A stretch of 37,061 nucleotides of DNA from CG2-30-36-16 sp964372115 (GCA_964372115.1 CAYJPN010000047.1:1-37061), one strand, 5' to 3'. Counted from the first letter of the stretch, positions 17,466 through 25,954 are shown. The notes: a model not told the origin generated them from the letters alone. Numbers and translations: made by a program.

Positions 17466-19208
17466 TCATTTATTTAAAATCATTTTTATTACATGTTGAA
17501 AAGAACCACTATGCAATTGCACGAAATAAACCCCTCCGGCTAAACCGGCAGCATCCAATTTTATTTCGTAAGTCCCACTTTCCTGGAATTCATTTATTAA
17601 AGTTTTAACTTCCTGTCCTAAAACATCAAATAGTTTTAGTGTTACTAAACCATTTTCTGCAAGCTGATACTTTATGTTTGTTGTTGGGTTGAACGGGTTG
17701 GGATAATTTTGATAAAGCTTAAAATCACTTACAGCTATTGCTTCGGGTTTATCTTCAACATTTACAAGTGTAGCAAGATGATCGACGGCATACTCCAGTT
17801 CGTAATCGATATTTTGTAAAAACATTTTATCAATCGCTTCATCATTAAGCGGCGGACGAAAATCGGGCATTACACCGCCAATCATATTTTCATCGCTGTC
17901 CACCTGTATGTTTTGATTTTCATCTAATGACCTTCCGTGAGGAAACCCTACAGCTAAGGGATTAGGATAATCCGACAGCCAAATTGCTTCAGTAAAATCA
18001 ATTATTCCAAAAGAGCCCTGACTGCCGCATAAACTCACGACATCACAATTGGGCAATTTTTGAAGCGCCATCGCTACACCTTCACCCGAACTTATTTGAC
18101 GCGTGCTGTTCATTACCACAATTGGCTTGTTAAAATGCAGCTCGGTAGGCTCAATAAACCACGAACCCTGCGGATAGTTCGTGTTTATATAAGGTTCACC
18201 GGTTTGACTGTTAATATGAGCCAGAAAATCGGGATAAATTTCAAATTGCCCTGAGGCAGGATTTAAAAAACTAATATATTCATAAAGTGTTGTGTCTGAA
18301 TAAAAGAAACCGGATAGTGCCGCAGCTAGAAAGTCTTCACCCCCTTCGTTTATTCTCAAATCTAAAATAATGCCCGGCACATTTTCATTTATAAAATAAT
18401 TTATCGCTTCAGCAAATCCGGAGTAAATTTCGGCTATTGATGAATCACTCCCACCGAGTGAAGTTAATCTTAGATATCCGAAACCGCTTGGCTGCAATTT
18501 TTCGTAAGAAACATATGGTAAAGTATCACGAGAACAACTCAAAGAAGTTTTATTTAAAGTCTCATAATTGTCGTCTACTGCAGAAAGCAAAACTGTTTGT
18601 GGAGTTGTACTGCCGCGGTTCAAAAACTTAACTTTTATTGTATCACCAACCGTCGCGCGACCAATAAAACGAAATTGATTTAGCTTTTTCCCCTCTGATG
18701 TTGCCGGAATCGATTCGGCAAATAGCGTTGAAACAGTATCAAGGACAGAATTGATTTCCTGATCATTTATTTCTAAAATTTTTGCGCCGAACTGCATCCC
18801 GGCTAATGCCGCCGATGAATTATCTGCTATTAATCTTGTAACTATGTCGCCATTGTCTAATTCAATTAAAGCAAATCCATAACTGCCTCCTATCATCCGG
18901 TATTTAAGTTCTTCCATTTTATCCCACCAGCCGAGTAGCATTACATGTCCATCAGGTATGCTAAATAAATATTGTCTTACTGCAGAATAAAAAGCAATGG
19001 AGTCGTTTGTTGTTTGGGCGGCTGCAATTTTTGGCTGAAATTCGTTGTATAAATTATTCCAGTTTATTCCTTTCCATTCAGTAAAAGCGTAATAAACAGA
19101 CAGCTTAGTATGCAGCGAATCAAATGCCGCGGTAAAAGTTAATGATTGAGATTTTACATTTGTCGAAGCAAGCAGCACAATGATTAAAAACAATACAACT
19201 TTTTTCAT
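17466..19208 (-). CDS. S41-family peptidase with PDZ-like domain and T9SS sorting domain
   Basis: The 580-residue protein has a signal peptide (about 1-20). An N-terminal helical bundle is followed by a PDZ-like module (about 105-157, NGDIVTRLI...AGMQFGAKILEIND). The S41 (C-terminal processing/tail-specific peptidase) core includes ILDLRINEGGEDF, KPIVVMNS and RQISSGEG, where S373 or S374 is the candidate nucleophile. VMPDFRPPLNDE is the conserved late segment. The last 85 residues are a T9SS sorting domain starting KLYQNYPNPFNPTT and ending VIKMILNK. It is therefore predicted to be cell-surface or extracellular, unlike the lipid-anchored neighbours. AAGGAG precedes the ATG at good spacing. 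Its TGA overlaps an upstream alternative start of the next C45-like gene. S41 enzymes cut peptides from the C-terminus; the substrate here is unknown. Confidence 0.9.
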   Translation of the reverse strand: MKKVVLFLIIVLLASTNVKSQSLTFTAAFDSLHTKLSVYYAFTEWKGINWNNLYNEFQPKIAAAQTTNDSIAFYSAVRQYLFSIPDGHVMLLGWWDKMEELKYRMIGGSYGFALIELDNGDIVTRLIADNSSAALAGMQFGAKILEINDQEINSVLDTVSTLFAESIPATSEGKKLNQFRFIGRATVGDTIKVKFLNRGSTTPQTVLLSAVDDNYETLNKTSLSCSRDTLPYVSYEKLQPSGFGYLRLTSLGGSDSSIAEIYSGFAEAINYFINENVPGIILDLRINEGGEDFLAAALSGFFYSDTTLYEYISFLNPASGQFEIYPDFLAHINSQTGEPYINTNYPQGSWFIEPTELHFNKPIVVMNSTRQISSGEGVAMALQKLPNCDVVSLCGSQGSFGIIDFTEAIWLSDYPNPLAVGFPHGRSLDENQNIQVDSDENMIGGVMPDFRPPLNDEAIDKMFLQNIDYELEYAVDHLATLVNVEDKPEAIAVSDFKLYQNYPNPFNPTTNIKYQLAENGLVTLKLFDVLGQEVKTLINEFQESGTYEIKLDAAGLAGGVYFVQLHSGSFQHVIKMILNK

Positions 19209-19226
19209 ATCAATACTCCTTCTTCT

Positions 19227-20447
19227 TTAAATTTTTATTGTTTTATAAGCATTGGCGCATGGATTACCTTTGTATAGTTTCCATGTTTGGTTTTGGAAAT
19301 AGAATAGCGAGTGAGCTACAGTCAATCCACCATCTAAATGGACACAAACGGCATTCGGATATCCATCATGACTCGACATCCAACCCGTAATAAGATCTCC
19401 ATCAACCTCGTTTGGTTTATTTTTATAGATATTAGATTTTGCAATCAATGTATCTCGTCGAATTATACTGTTGTCATCTGTAGTCGAAAGACCTTCCATT
19501 GTGGGCAGCACAAAATGATTTGTATGCACGTAGAAGTCGCTAACTTCGTATATCTCCGATTTCCCGGGCATAATTTCAGCAGATATTATTTTCTTCTCTT
19601 TAAATGAACCGATATTGATATGAGTGCTGTATGCGATATTCGAAAGCTGTACTTTAGATTTTGCATCTTCAAGACTGGTGGCGCTAAGCATATCTCTCAA
19701 AACAAAAACGAAAGGAATCCCGGGTGAACTTGCCGGCAGATCAATTTGGTTGCCGCTGTATACAATTCCCGCATCATTCATTGCCGGAGGTATTCCCAAA
19801 ATTCCATCGGGGTAATTAAGTGATAGAAATGTTGGTTTACCCGGTTGTGTCACTTTAACAACGTACATAAGATCTGCGTATGCGGTAAAAAAATCTTCAT
19901 TATGCGCAAGGAATAACTTTCCACCGCCGGAATACGAAACTGTTGAACACCCTTTGATTGAAGGCGAGTGTTTTTTTATCGGTTTCTCGCTTTGTATGAG
20001 TGCCATTATTTCTAGCATACACATATTTGTAAAAATAGTTTTTAACGGAATCCCGGTTGCATCTGCGGTACCCTTCATTTCCTCGAGATACTGTGGGAAA
20101 CTGGTTTGTGCTGCGTTGTAAAAAGGATCATAATAAATAGAAGGATCGCTATCGACAAAGCTAAGTAGAATTTCCAAAATGCTCATTCCATCAAAAGGAC
20201 TTGAGGGATTATGAATTTTATTTGCCATTTGGCGCTTGTATAATTCTTGAATTAACACTTTAAAATGTTCGCCGATTTTAAATCCAATATCGTAATTGGA
20301 TGTTTCCGATACTTCAAGGTAAGGAAACGGAGGCATTTCTGATTGTTCCACGGGTGCTACCGGATTGTCATCTTTAGAACATCCAAAAGGAAGGGATAAA
20401 CCAAGAGTAATGACGGCGCTGTTAGCAAGAATTTTTTTTCTGTTCAT
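19227..20447 (-). CDS. C45-family (penicillin-acyltransferase-like) Ntn hydrolase lipoprotein, copy 2
   Basis: This 406-residue protein is a clear paralogue of the product of 16261-17439. It shares the MNRKK...GLSLPFGC lipoprotein signal, the C-terminal-to-lipobox segment SKDDNPVAP followed by PPFPYLEVS, the processing site KGC (C167) in GCSTVSYSG, and AHNEDF. It also shares LMYVVKV, GKPTFLSLNYP, GIPPAMNDAG, the HTNHFVLPTMEGL segment and the ending KLYKGNPC. It differs by an extra helical insertion before residue 100. AAAGGA precedes the ATG. The shared features indicate an old tandem duplication, with the S41 gene now between the copies. The enzyme class follows from C45/Ntn hydrolase motifs; the substrate (N-acyl amide, acyl-amino acid, lactam or peptide) cannot be read from the sequence. 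Confidence 0.85.
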   Translation of the reverse strand: MNRKKILANSAVITLGLSLPFGCSKDDNPVAPVEQSEMPPFPYLEVSETSNYDIGFKIGEHFKVLIQELYKRQMANKIHNPSSPFDGMSILEILLSFVDSDPSIYYDPFYNAAQTSFPQYLEEMKGTADATGIPLKTIFTNMCMLEIMALIQSEKPIKKHSPSIKGCSTVSYSGGGKLFLAHNEDFFTAYADLMYVVKVTQPGKPTFLSLNYPDGILGIPPAMNDAGIVYSGNQIDLPASSPGIPFVFVLRDMLSATSLEDAKSKVQLSNIAYSTHINIGSFKEKKIISAEIMPGKSEIYEVSDFYVHTNHFVLPTMEGLSTTDDNSIIRRDTLIAKSNIYKNKPNEVDGDLITGWMSSHDGYPNAVCVHLDGGLTVAHSLFYFQNQTWKLYKGNPCANAYKTIKI

Positions 20448-20508
20448 AATTTTGTCCTTTTGTATTTGACGAAATTTTATTTACATAACATATTTTTGGG
20501 GTTAATAT

Positions 20509-20838
20509 TCATGCAACGGCAATTAATACCGTTGTTCGAGCAAATATTTTAGTATTACTTCCAACTCCAAAATGGTTTTCTGCGGACATAGGCTCGTAGT
20601 TTTCAATATTGCTTACGCCATGCGCAACAGTCCAATTTTCCCCATCGTCTGTAAATACGCCGATAATTGTTTCGGGAATAGAACCGTTCACCATAACATT
20701 GTCTAATTCAATCTCCATTTTATGTACTCTTGCGTCAGTCAGAACTTTTTCTTTTTTAACAGGGTGGCTTATATAGTTTGAGCAACCTAAAATTGTTACA
20801 AATATGATGAGTGTAAAAAAAACTTTAAGATTTTGCAT
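20509..20838 (-). pseudogene. Truncated beta-lactamase-family serine hydrolase lipoprotein
   Basis: The short product (about 109 residues from the ATG at 20838) has a lipoprotein signal ending TILGC and then the N-terminal part of a class C beta-lactamase/DD-peptidase-like protein: IPETIIGVFTDDGENW, VSNIENYEPMSAEN and FGVGSNTK, where SNTK is the SxxK catalytic motif. The reading frame stops 12 residues after this motif, so the YxN and HxG parts of the active site and about 280 residues are missing. No continuation in other frames is visible downstream. It therefore looks like a gene remnant, although a stable lipoprotein fragment cannot be excluded. It is not a fragment of the intact neighbour (20868-22103), since the sequence around SxxK differs. 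A GTG at 20850 in frame is an alternative start. Confidence 0.75.
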
Positions 20839-20867
20839 TTTGCGTTCCACTTTTAAAAACTTTTAGA

Positions 20868-22103
20868 TTAATAGAAAATTTCTTGTTTCACTTTGTAGAG
20901 CAATTGGTAAAACCAGTCAGTTTGCTCAGCATAATAGGTCCCATTTTCTTGCCCGTCTTTATAGTTATAGCAATTTGTATATGCAATAATTTGAAAATCA
21001 TTTTGTGGATCATAAAAAGCTCTAACCGACATACCTGCTCCGTCCCCGCCGTGACCGTATCCCAAATTATTTAAGTACATTAGTCCGCCGCCAAACGCCA
21101 TCAAACCAACGTCGGAGACATTTTTACAATCCATCATATAATTGCTTACATTTTTTAGGTTAACACCGGCACTACCAGTTAAAAGATTTTTAAAAAAGGT
21201 ACCTAAATCCTTCACCGAACTAATCATATTACCTTCCCCGATATCATAAGTCATATTTTGTTCAGTTAAATTGATAGTTAGAGCTGTACTCCATGCCCAT
21301 GAATCTATATACGGAGAGGGTAAGGTAGTTTCTGTTCCGGAATCCGGGAAATTAGTATCCGTTAATCCTAGCGGAAGTACGAATTCATCGTTTATAAACT
21401 GCTTGTATGATTTACCCGAAACTCTTTCGATAACTTTTGCCAGCATAACATATCCTGCATTTGAATAATGCCAACCCCCATTTGGAGGGAAATATGATAT
21501 CTGATAACTCGCGGCGCACCCGACTATTTCATCCAAAGTGAACGAATGATTAGGATCAACATTTAGTACCGAATCTACATAAGTTCTATCATCATTTATC
21601 GGATCAAAAACACCTGCCCGGTGAGTTAACAAATCCCAGATTCTTATCTGATTTTTATAAGGGACATTATAATTAGAATTATTGGGTAAATACGGTTCCG
21701 TTGAATTTGGGATGTTATCCGTGATATAATCATGTATATCCAATTGTCCCCTTTGATAAAGAAGCATAATACCAGCTGCTGTAAAAGACTTTGTAATACT
21801 CTGAGCTCTTAAATGATAACGGTTTGTTATCTCAGCACTGAATCCTTTATAAGCAAACGCGGTTTCATTTTTATATAATACTTGAACCGCCACTCCACCG
21901 GGAAAACCCGGATATTTAGCAATATAAGCATCATACTCTCGAGCGAGTAATGTCTGTAACTTCTCGCCAATATTTGAACTAACCGGCGCAACCGGCGTTT
22001 CATCTTTCGTGCATCCCTCGAGTAAAAAAAGCAAAGAAAGAAAACTTATGAACATCGCGATGGATGTTTTTGTTTTGCACCATTTTTTTTCAAACGATTT
22101 CAT
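20868..22103 (-). CDS. Beta-lactamase-family (class C / DD-peptidase-like) serine hydrolase lipoprotein
   Basis: The 411-residue protein has a lipoprotein signal ending LLEGC (Cys at about residue 31) followed by TKDETPVAP. The catalytic motifs of the beta-lactamase class C/esterase/DD-peptidase family are complete: S102-x-x-K105 in QSITKSF, Y213-S-N in HYSNAGY, and HGG in GYGHGGDG. The long FFSLT-type helix and GEGNMISSVKDLGTF are also typical. Family members cut beta-lactams, D-amino-acid peptides or esters, and the exact substrate cannot be told. AAAAGG precedes the ATG. It lies 17 bp upstream of the truncated relative at 20509-20838 and 75 bp downstream of the Cache lipoprotein gene, so it is probably co-transcribed with the other hydrolases. 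Confidence 0.92.
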   Translation of the reverse strand: MKSFEKKWCKTKTSIAMFISFLSLLFLLEGCTKDETPVAPVSSNIGEKLQTLLAREYDAYIAKYPGFPGGVAVQVLYKNETAFAYKGFSAEITNRYHLRAQSITKSFTAAGIMLLYQRGQLDIHDYITDNIPNSTEPYLPNNSNYNVPYKNQIRIWDLLTHRAGVFDPINDDRTYVDSVLNVDPNHSFTLDEIVGCAASYQISYFPPNGGWHYSNAGYVMLAKVIERVSGKSYKQFINDEFVLPLGLTDTNFPDSGTETTLPSPYIDSWAWSTALTINLTEQNMTYDIGEGNMISSVKDLGTFFKNLLTGSAGVNLKNVSNYMMDCKNVSDVGLMAFGGGLMYLNNLGYGHGGDGAGMSVRAFYDPQNDFQIIAYTNCYNYKDGQENGTYYAEQTDWFYQLLYKVKQEIFY

Positions 22104-22177
22104 ATTAACCTTTTCTTTTATGTTGAAATAAATAATTTCGATTAAAATTTATTCTTCGATCTTGGGATGTATTAATT

Positions 22178-22687
22178 TCACTCAAGATAAACTCCCGAAC
22201 CAATAAAATAATTTGTATTAGTTATTGGCTCAACGTATCCCAACTTTTTCTTTTCGCCTGTTTCACCAGGTTTTATCCAGTAAAACTCAACATAACCGCC
22301 GCCGCTTTGCGCCATTGCGGCAAGTTCTCTAATTACATATTTGCCTTTGGTATCAGTGTAGTTATAAAGATTTTGTCCCTGCAAATCTTTCTGCCTGGCA
22401 TGTGCAATATTTATACAGTTGTAATCGTATACGTAAAAGTAACCGGAGCTGTCCGGGTAAAAGCTGATTGGATCAATGGACCGCCGGATAAAATCTATAA
22501 AAAGTGAGTCGGATTGAAAACCCGATTTTGCCTCACCAATCAATGAAGCATAAGAGTGAACATAAGCAACGGCAATTTGTTTATTCCACGAAAGATTATC
22601 CTCAGACGGCGCCGCCGGGTTGTTTTCATCTTTACACGCAGTAATTGTCAGCAATAAAATTATTAAAATCAGTAATAGGTATTTCAT
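22178..22687 (-). CDS. Stand-alone Cache-domain lipoprotein
   Basis: The 169-residue protein has a lipoprotein signal ending TITAC followed by KDENNPAAP. The rest is a single Cache-like sensing domain: an amphipathic helix (LIGEAKSG...), GYFYVYDYNCINIAHAR, DLQGQNLYNYTDTKG, GGGYVEFYWIKPGE and the end FIGSGVYLE. Cache modules usually form the extracellular ligand-binding part of kinases or chemoreceptors. Here there is no attached signalling domain and no membrane helix beyond the lipid anchor. It starts immediately at the stop of the receiver-only regulator gene (no spacer), a strong sign of coupled function. It resembles the C-terminal domain of the lipoprotein at 13609-14856. How its signal would cross the membrane is unclear; an interaction with a membrane kinase is a possibility. 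Confidence 0.85.
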   Translation of the reverse strand: MKYLLLILIILLLTITACKDENNPAAPSEDNLSWNKQIAVAYVHSYASLIGEAKSGFQSDSLFIDFIRRSIDPISFYPDSSGYFYVYDYNCINIAHARQKDLQGQNLYNYTDTKGKYVIRELAAMAQSGGGYVEFYWIKPGETGEKKKLGYVEPITNTNYFIGSGVYLE

Positions 22688-23122
22688 CTAATTCCTTTTT
22701 TCATTTTTATTTTTTAAGTAACCGTATAATTGTCTACTGTAATAAGTCTTTCCGGAAGCGACTGAAAATACAGCCTTTACAATTTCCTCTTCGTAGTTAT
22801 CTTTTAAAACATATCCATCTGCTTTTAGCGCAATTGCTTTATTAAAATTAGTCGAGTCTGAATAAGCCGTGAGGATAATTGTTTTTAGTGGGAGATTATT
22901 TCTTTTTATTTCTGCTAAGGTTTCAAAACCGTTTTTTACGGGCATTTCAATATCAAGAACCGCGATATCGGCTCCTTTTTCTTTGATTATCTCTAAAGCT
23001 TCTTCACCATTATTGGCAAAACCTATAACTTCTATCATATCTTCAAATCTAAGCAGCAGCTTAAAACCCTGTATAAAACGAGAATCGTCATCGGCTAACA
23101 ATATTTTTATTTTTTTATTCAC
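22688..23122 (-). CDS. Receiver-only response regulator
   Basis: The 144-residue protein is a complete NarL/FixJ-type receiver domain with acidic residues at 11-13 (LADDD), phospho-acceptor D57 in VLDIEMP, the threonine in LTAYSD and the lysine in YVLKDN. It closely parallels residues 1-125 of the regulator at 25970-26629 but ends with KNKNEKRN where the linker to a LuxR-type HTH would begin, so no DNA-binding domain is encoded. No HTH continuation is seen in the next gene. It may act through protein contact, or as a phosphate sink. It starts with GTG with a weak ribosome site and is read divergently from the TonB-dependent receptor. It is the first gene of the minus-strand hydrolase cluster. 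Confidence 0.93.
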   Translation of the reverse strand: MNKKIKILLADDDSRFIQGFKLLLRFEDMIEVIGFANNGEEALEIIKEKGADIAVLDIEMPVKNGFETLAEIKRNNLPLKTIILTAYSDSTNFNKAIALKADGYVLKDNYEEEIVKAVFSVASGKTYYSRQLYGYLKNKNEKRN

Positions 23123-23167
23123 GGTTTATATTTAAGGATGAACAGTTTATTTCTCAATAAGTACCAC

Positions 23168-23196
23168 TACCCATTTTTATGGGTGCCGGTACCCAT
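23168..23196. promoter_or_regulatory. Operator-like array of three 11-bp-phased heptamers
   Basis: TACCCAT (23168-23174), ATGGGTG (23179-23185, reverse complement CACCCAT) and TACCCAT (23190-23196) lie exactly 11 bp apart start to start, with 4-bp spacers. The first two form a perfect ACCCAT/ATGGGT dyad with a TTTT loop, the last two another dyad. A further GTACC/GGTAC pair (23161-23165 and 23187-23191) encloses the first. TACCCAT fits the NarL heptamer TACYYMT. It lies between the divergent receiver gene and the TonB-dependent receptor, so it could regulate either or both. Confidence 0.55.
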
Positions 23197-23293
23197 ATCC
23201 CGAATTCTTAAAAAAATATGAAGAAAGGTTTTTAGTTTGAAAATATTAAGTTATTTTTTAGAAACTGTTTTACTTCATAAACCAAGGTTAGAA

Positions 23294-25954
23294 ATGGTTA
23301 AAACAATCCTTATAAGTTTGTTTCTATTATTCAGCTCCGGCAAAATGAATGCGCAAGAAACAACAGGAATTTTAAAGGGAAAAGTTGTTAGTGAGAATGA
23401 AGAAGGGATGGTTAATACAAATGTTCTTATTTTCGGTAAATTTTTGCAGGGTAACCGTGGAACTGTTTCGGATGAAAATGGTAATTTTAGAATAATTGCG
23501 CTGCCAGCCGGCAGCTACACAATATCAATTCAAAACGTGGCATATCAAAATATTAAATTAGAAAATGTTCATATAAAAATTGGAACTGTCACTGACTTAA
23601 GCACAATCAAAATGACGCCAAGGGTTCACGAATTAGACGAAGTATTTGTAATTGGAAATGAATCGCTTGTTGATCCTACATCAACAACCTCTGGGAATAA
23701 TATATCATCTTCAACCTTTAATCATTTTCCGTTGCAGCGTGATTATTCTTCGGTATCGCTGCTTTCACCTCAAGTTAACGCAGGATTTGGTAATGAGCCG
23801 GTTAATATATTAGGCAGTACCGGCCTGGAAAATATTTTTTATATCGATGGAATAAATGTAACTGACCCTGCTGATGCTGCCTCAAGCATAAAACTTCCAT
23901 ACAACTTTATTCAAGAAGTTGAAATAATTACCGGTGGATATAATGCGGAGTATGGAAAAGCGCTTGGCGGAATAGTTAATGTAATAACCCCGGGAGGCAG
24001 CAATACTTTTGAAACAAATTTATTTGGTTTTATTACAGGTAATTCATTAAGTGCAAATAAAAAATTGGGGCTTACAGAAGCAGCTGTTCCAAATTTTCAC
24101 AATTATGATTTCGGAGGTTCTGTAAGCGGGGCGTTTATTAAGGACAAACTCTGGTTTTACGGTGCATATAATCCTTCGTTTGAAGAAGAAGAAATAAACA
24201 TTGCCGGGTTGGGTAACTTTAAACAGAAAATTGTATTTCACCCATTTGCCGGAAAATTAAAATGGCAGCCGGCAAAGAATACAAATATTGTTTTTAGCGT
24301 TCTCGGCGATCCCACCTTTCGGAATTTGGTTTTTATTAATGAGACTGAAGGACTTAAAGTTATAAATGCGGATGCTATTAGAGAAAAACGAGAAATGGGA
24401 GGAGTAAATTTATCTTTAATAGTCCAGCAAATAATTAATGAAAATTTTTTTCTTGAAGCAAAAGTTTACAGACTAAGTCAACGCGAAACAACAGAGCCTG
24501 AGACAAACCGGGGAAGAGTAGAACCCTTAATAGTTGATTATTTTAATGGAACAATATCCGGCGGCAGACCTATAACGCAGAATGATAAATATAGCCGTAC
24601 GGGTGTTGATATCAGCGGAGCGTTTTTTTTTTGCAGCCATTCTTTTAAATCCGGTTTTACATTTGAGGATAATCGTTATCAAATAGATATCTCTAATTTA
24701 TCTCCATACAGTTGGGTTATTAGAACCGCAGACTCAACTTATATTACTCAATATTTAGAATATAAAGGTAGTGTAAGCAATAGAGTTTTATCTTTTTACA
24801 TTCAAGACTCGTGGAGACTAAATGATTATTTTAGAATTAATGCAGGGGTTCGATGGGATGGACAATATTTTATAGGAAATGAAGGTAACCTGGTTCAATC
24901 AATTACCGCTCAAATTCAACCGAGGGCAGGATTTATTTATACTCCGATGATGAATGGAAATTCAAAGCTGTTTGGTTTTTACGGCAGATTTTTTGAGCAA
25001 ATACCATCCAGATTTTTAGCCTTTAATTATCTTAATAGAAAAAAAGTAATTACTATTTTTAATCATGATCCGGCTGTCAACCCTAATGGCGGTATGGTAA
25101 ATGATCTTTCATCTTTGGCGCAAATTAAAATTGATGGTTTGAAGGGGGAAAGTTATGATGAGTTTATTCTCGGATATGAACAGAAAATAAGTTATGGCAT
25201 TAAAGCTTCTGTAAAAGGATTTTATAGAGAAACCAATGATATTATAGATGATTTTATCGATCCATCTACCGGGACGTATATTATCGGCAATCCCGGCAGG
25301 GGAAAGTTAGATTTTTTCCCAAAATTAATCCGCATTTATAGAGCGCTTGAGTTTTCTCTTCAAAAAATTGAAAAGGATGATTACGGATTTATAGCTTCGT
25401 ATGTTTTGTCTTCAAATTCAGGAAATTATACAGGCATATTTAATTCTTATTCGGGCAACTTTTTACCAAATTCAAATTTTATTCCTGATATAATCGAGCA
25501 GACAAAAAACAGCAGCGGCTTATTACCAAACGATAGGACGCATGTTTTTAAGTTTTCGGGATTTTATAATTTCGGTTACGGGTTTACTGCCGGAATGAAC
25601 ATTACCTGGCAGAGCGGAACACCATTAACAGAATATGGAGCCGATCCTTACGGGCTGGTTCTTCCTGTATTCGTTAGTCAGCAAGGATCTGCTGGGAGGA
25701 CTCCCGCTTTATTAAACGCAGATTTGCGGCTTAAATACGACCTCGCTTCTTTTTTACCAGCGGTGAAGAAGATTAACTTGATAGTGGATGTCTTTAATAT
25801 CTTTAACACATTGAAGCCGGTAACTTTTGATCAGCAGCATTATTTAGGAACTGATGCAAACGGCAATCAAATATTTCCGAACCCTAATTATATGACGCCG
25901 ATACAATATAACCAACCAAGAATGGTAAGGGTGGGTTTGGAAACAGCTTTTTAA
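23294..25954 (+). CDS. TonB-dependent outer-membrane receptor with N-terminal carboxypeptidase-like domain
   Basis: From the ATG at 23294 the product has 886 residues. The start was chosen because MVKTILISLFLL is a canonical signal peptide onset with AAGG seven bases upstream. A TTG at 23237 would add 19 unlikely residues. After the signal peptide (ending near NAQ) comes a CarboxypepD_reg-like module (about 28-110, LKGKVVSENEEGMVNTNVLI...SYTISIQNVAYQ), then a plug domain (about 130-235, with IFYIDGINV and VEIITGGYNAEYGKALGG) and a 22-strand-like barrel ending in a terminal phenylalanine. This class imports or binds large or scarce molecules using TonB energy. The ligand is unknown. It is read away from the hydrolase cluster behind the heptamer array, and no SusD-like partner is seen. 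Confidence 0.93.
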   Translation: MVKTILISLFLLFSSGKMNAQETTGILKGKVVSENEEGMVNTNVLIFGKFLQGNRGTVSDENGNFRIIALPAGSYTISIQNVAYQNIKLENVHIKIGTVTDLSTIKMTPRVHELDEVFVIGNESLVDPTSTTSGNNISSSTFNHFPLQRDYSSVSLLSPQVNAGFGNEPVNILGSTGLENIFYIDGINVTDPADAASSIKLPYNFIQEVEIITGGYNAEYGKALGGIVNVITPGGSNTFETNLFGFITGNSLSANKKLGLTEAAVPNFHNYDFGGSVSGAFIKDKLWFYGAYNPSFEEEEINIAGLGNFKQKIVFHPFAGKLKWQPAKNTNIVFSVLGDPTFRNLVFINETEGLKVINADAIREKREMGGVNLSLIVQQIINENFFLEAKVYRLSQRETTEPETNRGRVEPLIVDYFNGTISGGRPITQNDKYSRTGVDISGAFFFCSHSFKSGFTFEDNRYQIDISNLSPYSWVIRTADSTYITQYLEYKGSVSNRVLSFYIQDSWRLNDYFRINAGVRWDGQYFIGNEGNLVQSITAQIQPRAGFIYTPMMNGNSKLFGFYGRFFEQIPSRFLAFNYLNRKKVITIFNHDPAVNPNGGMVNDLSSLAQIKIDGLKGESYDEFILGYEQKISYGIKASVKGFYRETNDIIDDFIDPSTGTYIIGNPGRGKLDFFPKLIRIYRALEFSLQKIEKDDYGFIASYVLSSNSGNYTGIFNSYSGNFLPNSNFIPDIIEQTKNSSGLLPNDRTHVFKFSGFYNFGYGFTAGMNITWQSGTPLTEYGADPYGLVLPVFVSQQGSAGRTPALLNADLRLKYDLASFLPAVKKINLIVDVFNIFNTLKPVTFDQQHYLGTDANGNQIFPNPNYMTPIQYNQPRMVRVGLETAF

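Noticed and set aside
13609..22103. Beta-lactam resistance or catabolism cassette
   Set aside because: C45 and beta-lactamase-family motifs fit many acyl and peptide substrates; no beta-lactam-specific feature or resistance regulator is visible, so it is kept only as one substrate option.
23237..23293. TTG-initiated extension of the TonB-dependent receptor
   Set aside because: The signal peptide begins cleanly at the ATG at 23294; the extra residues would precede it, though GAAAGG before the TTG leaves some doubt.
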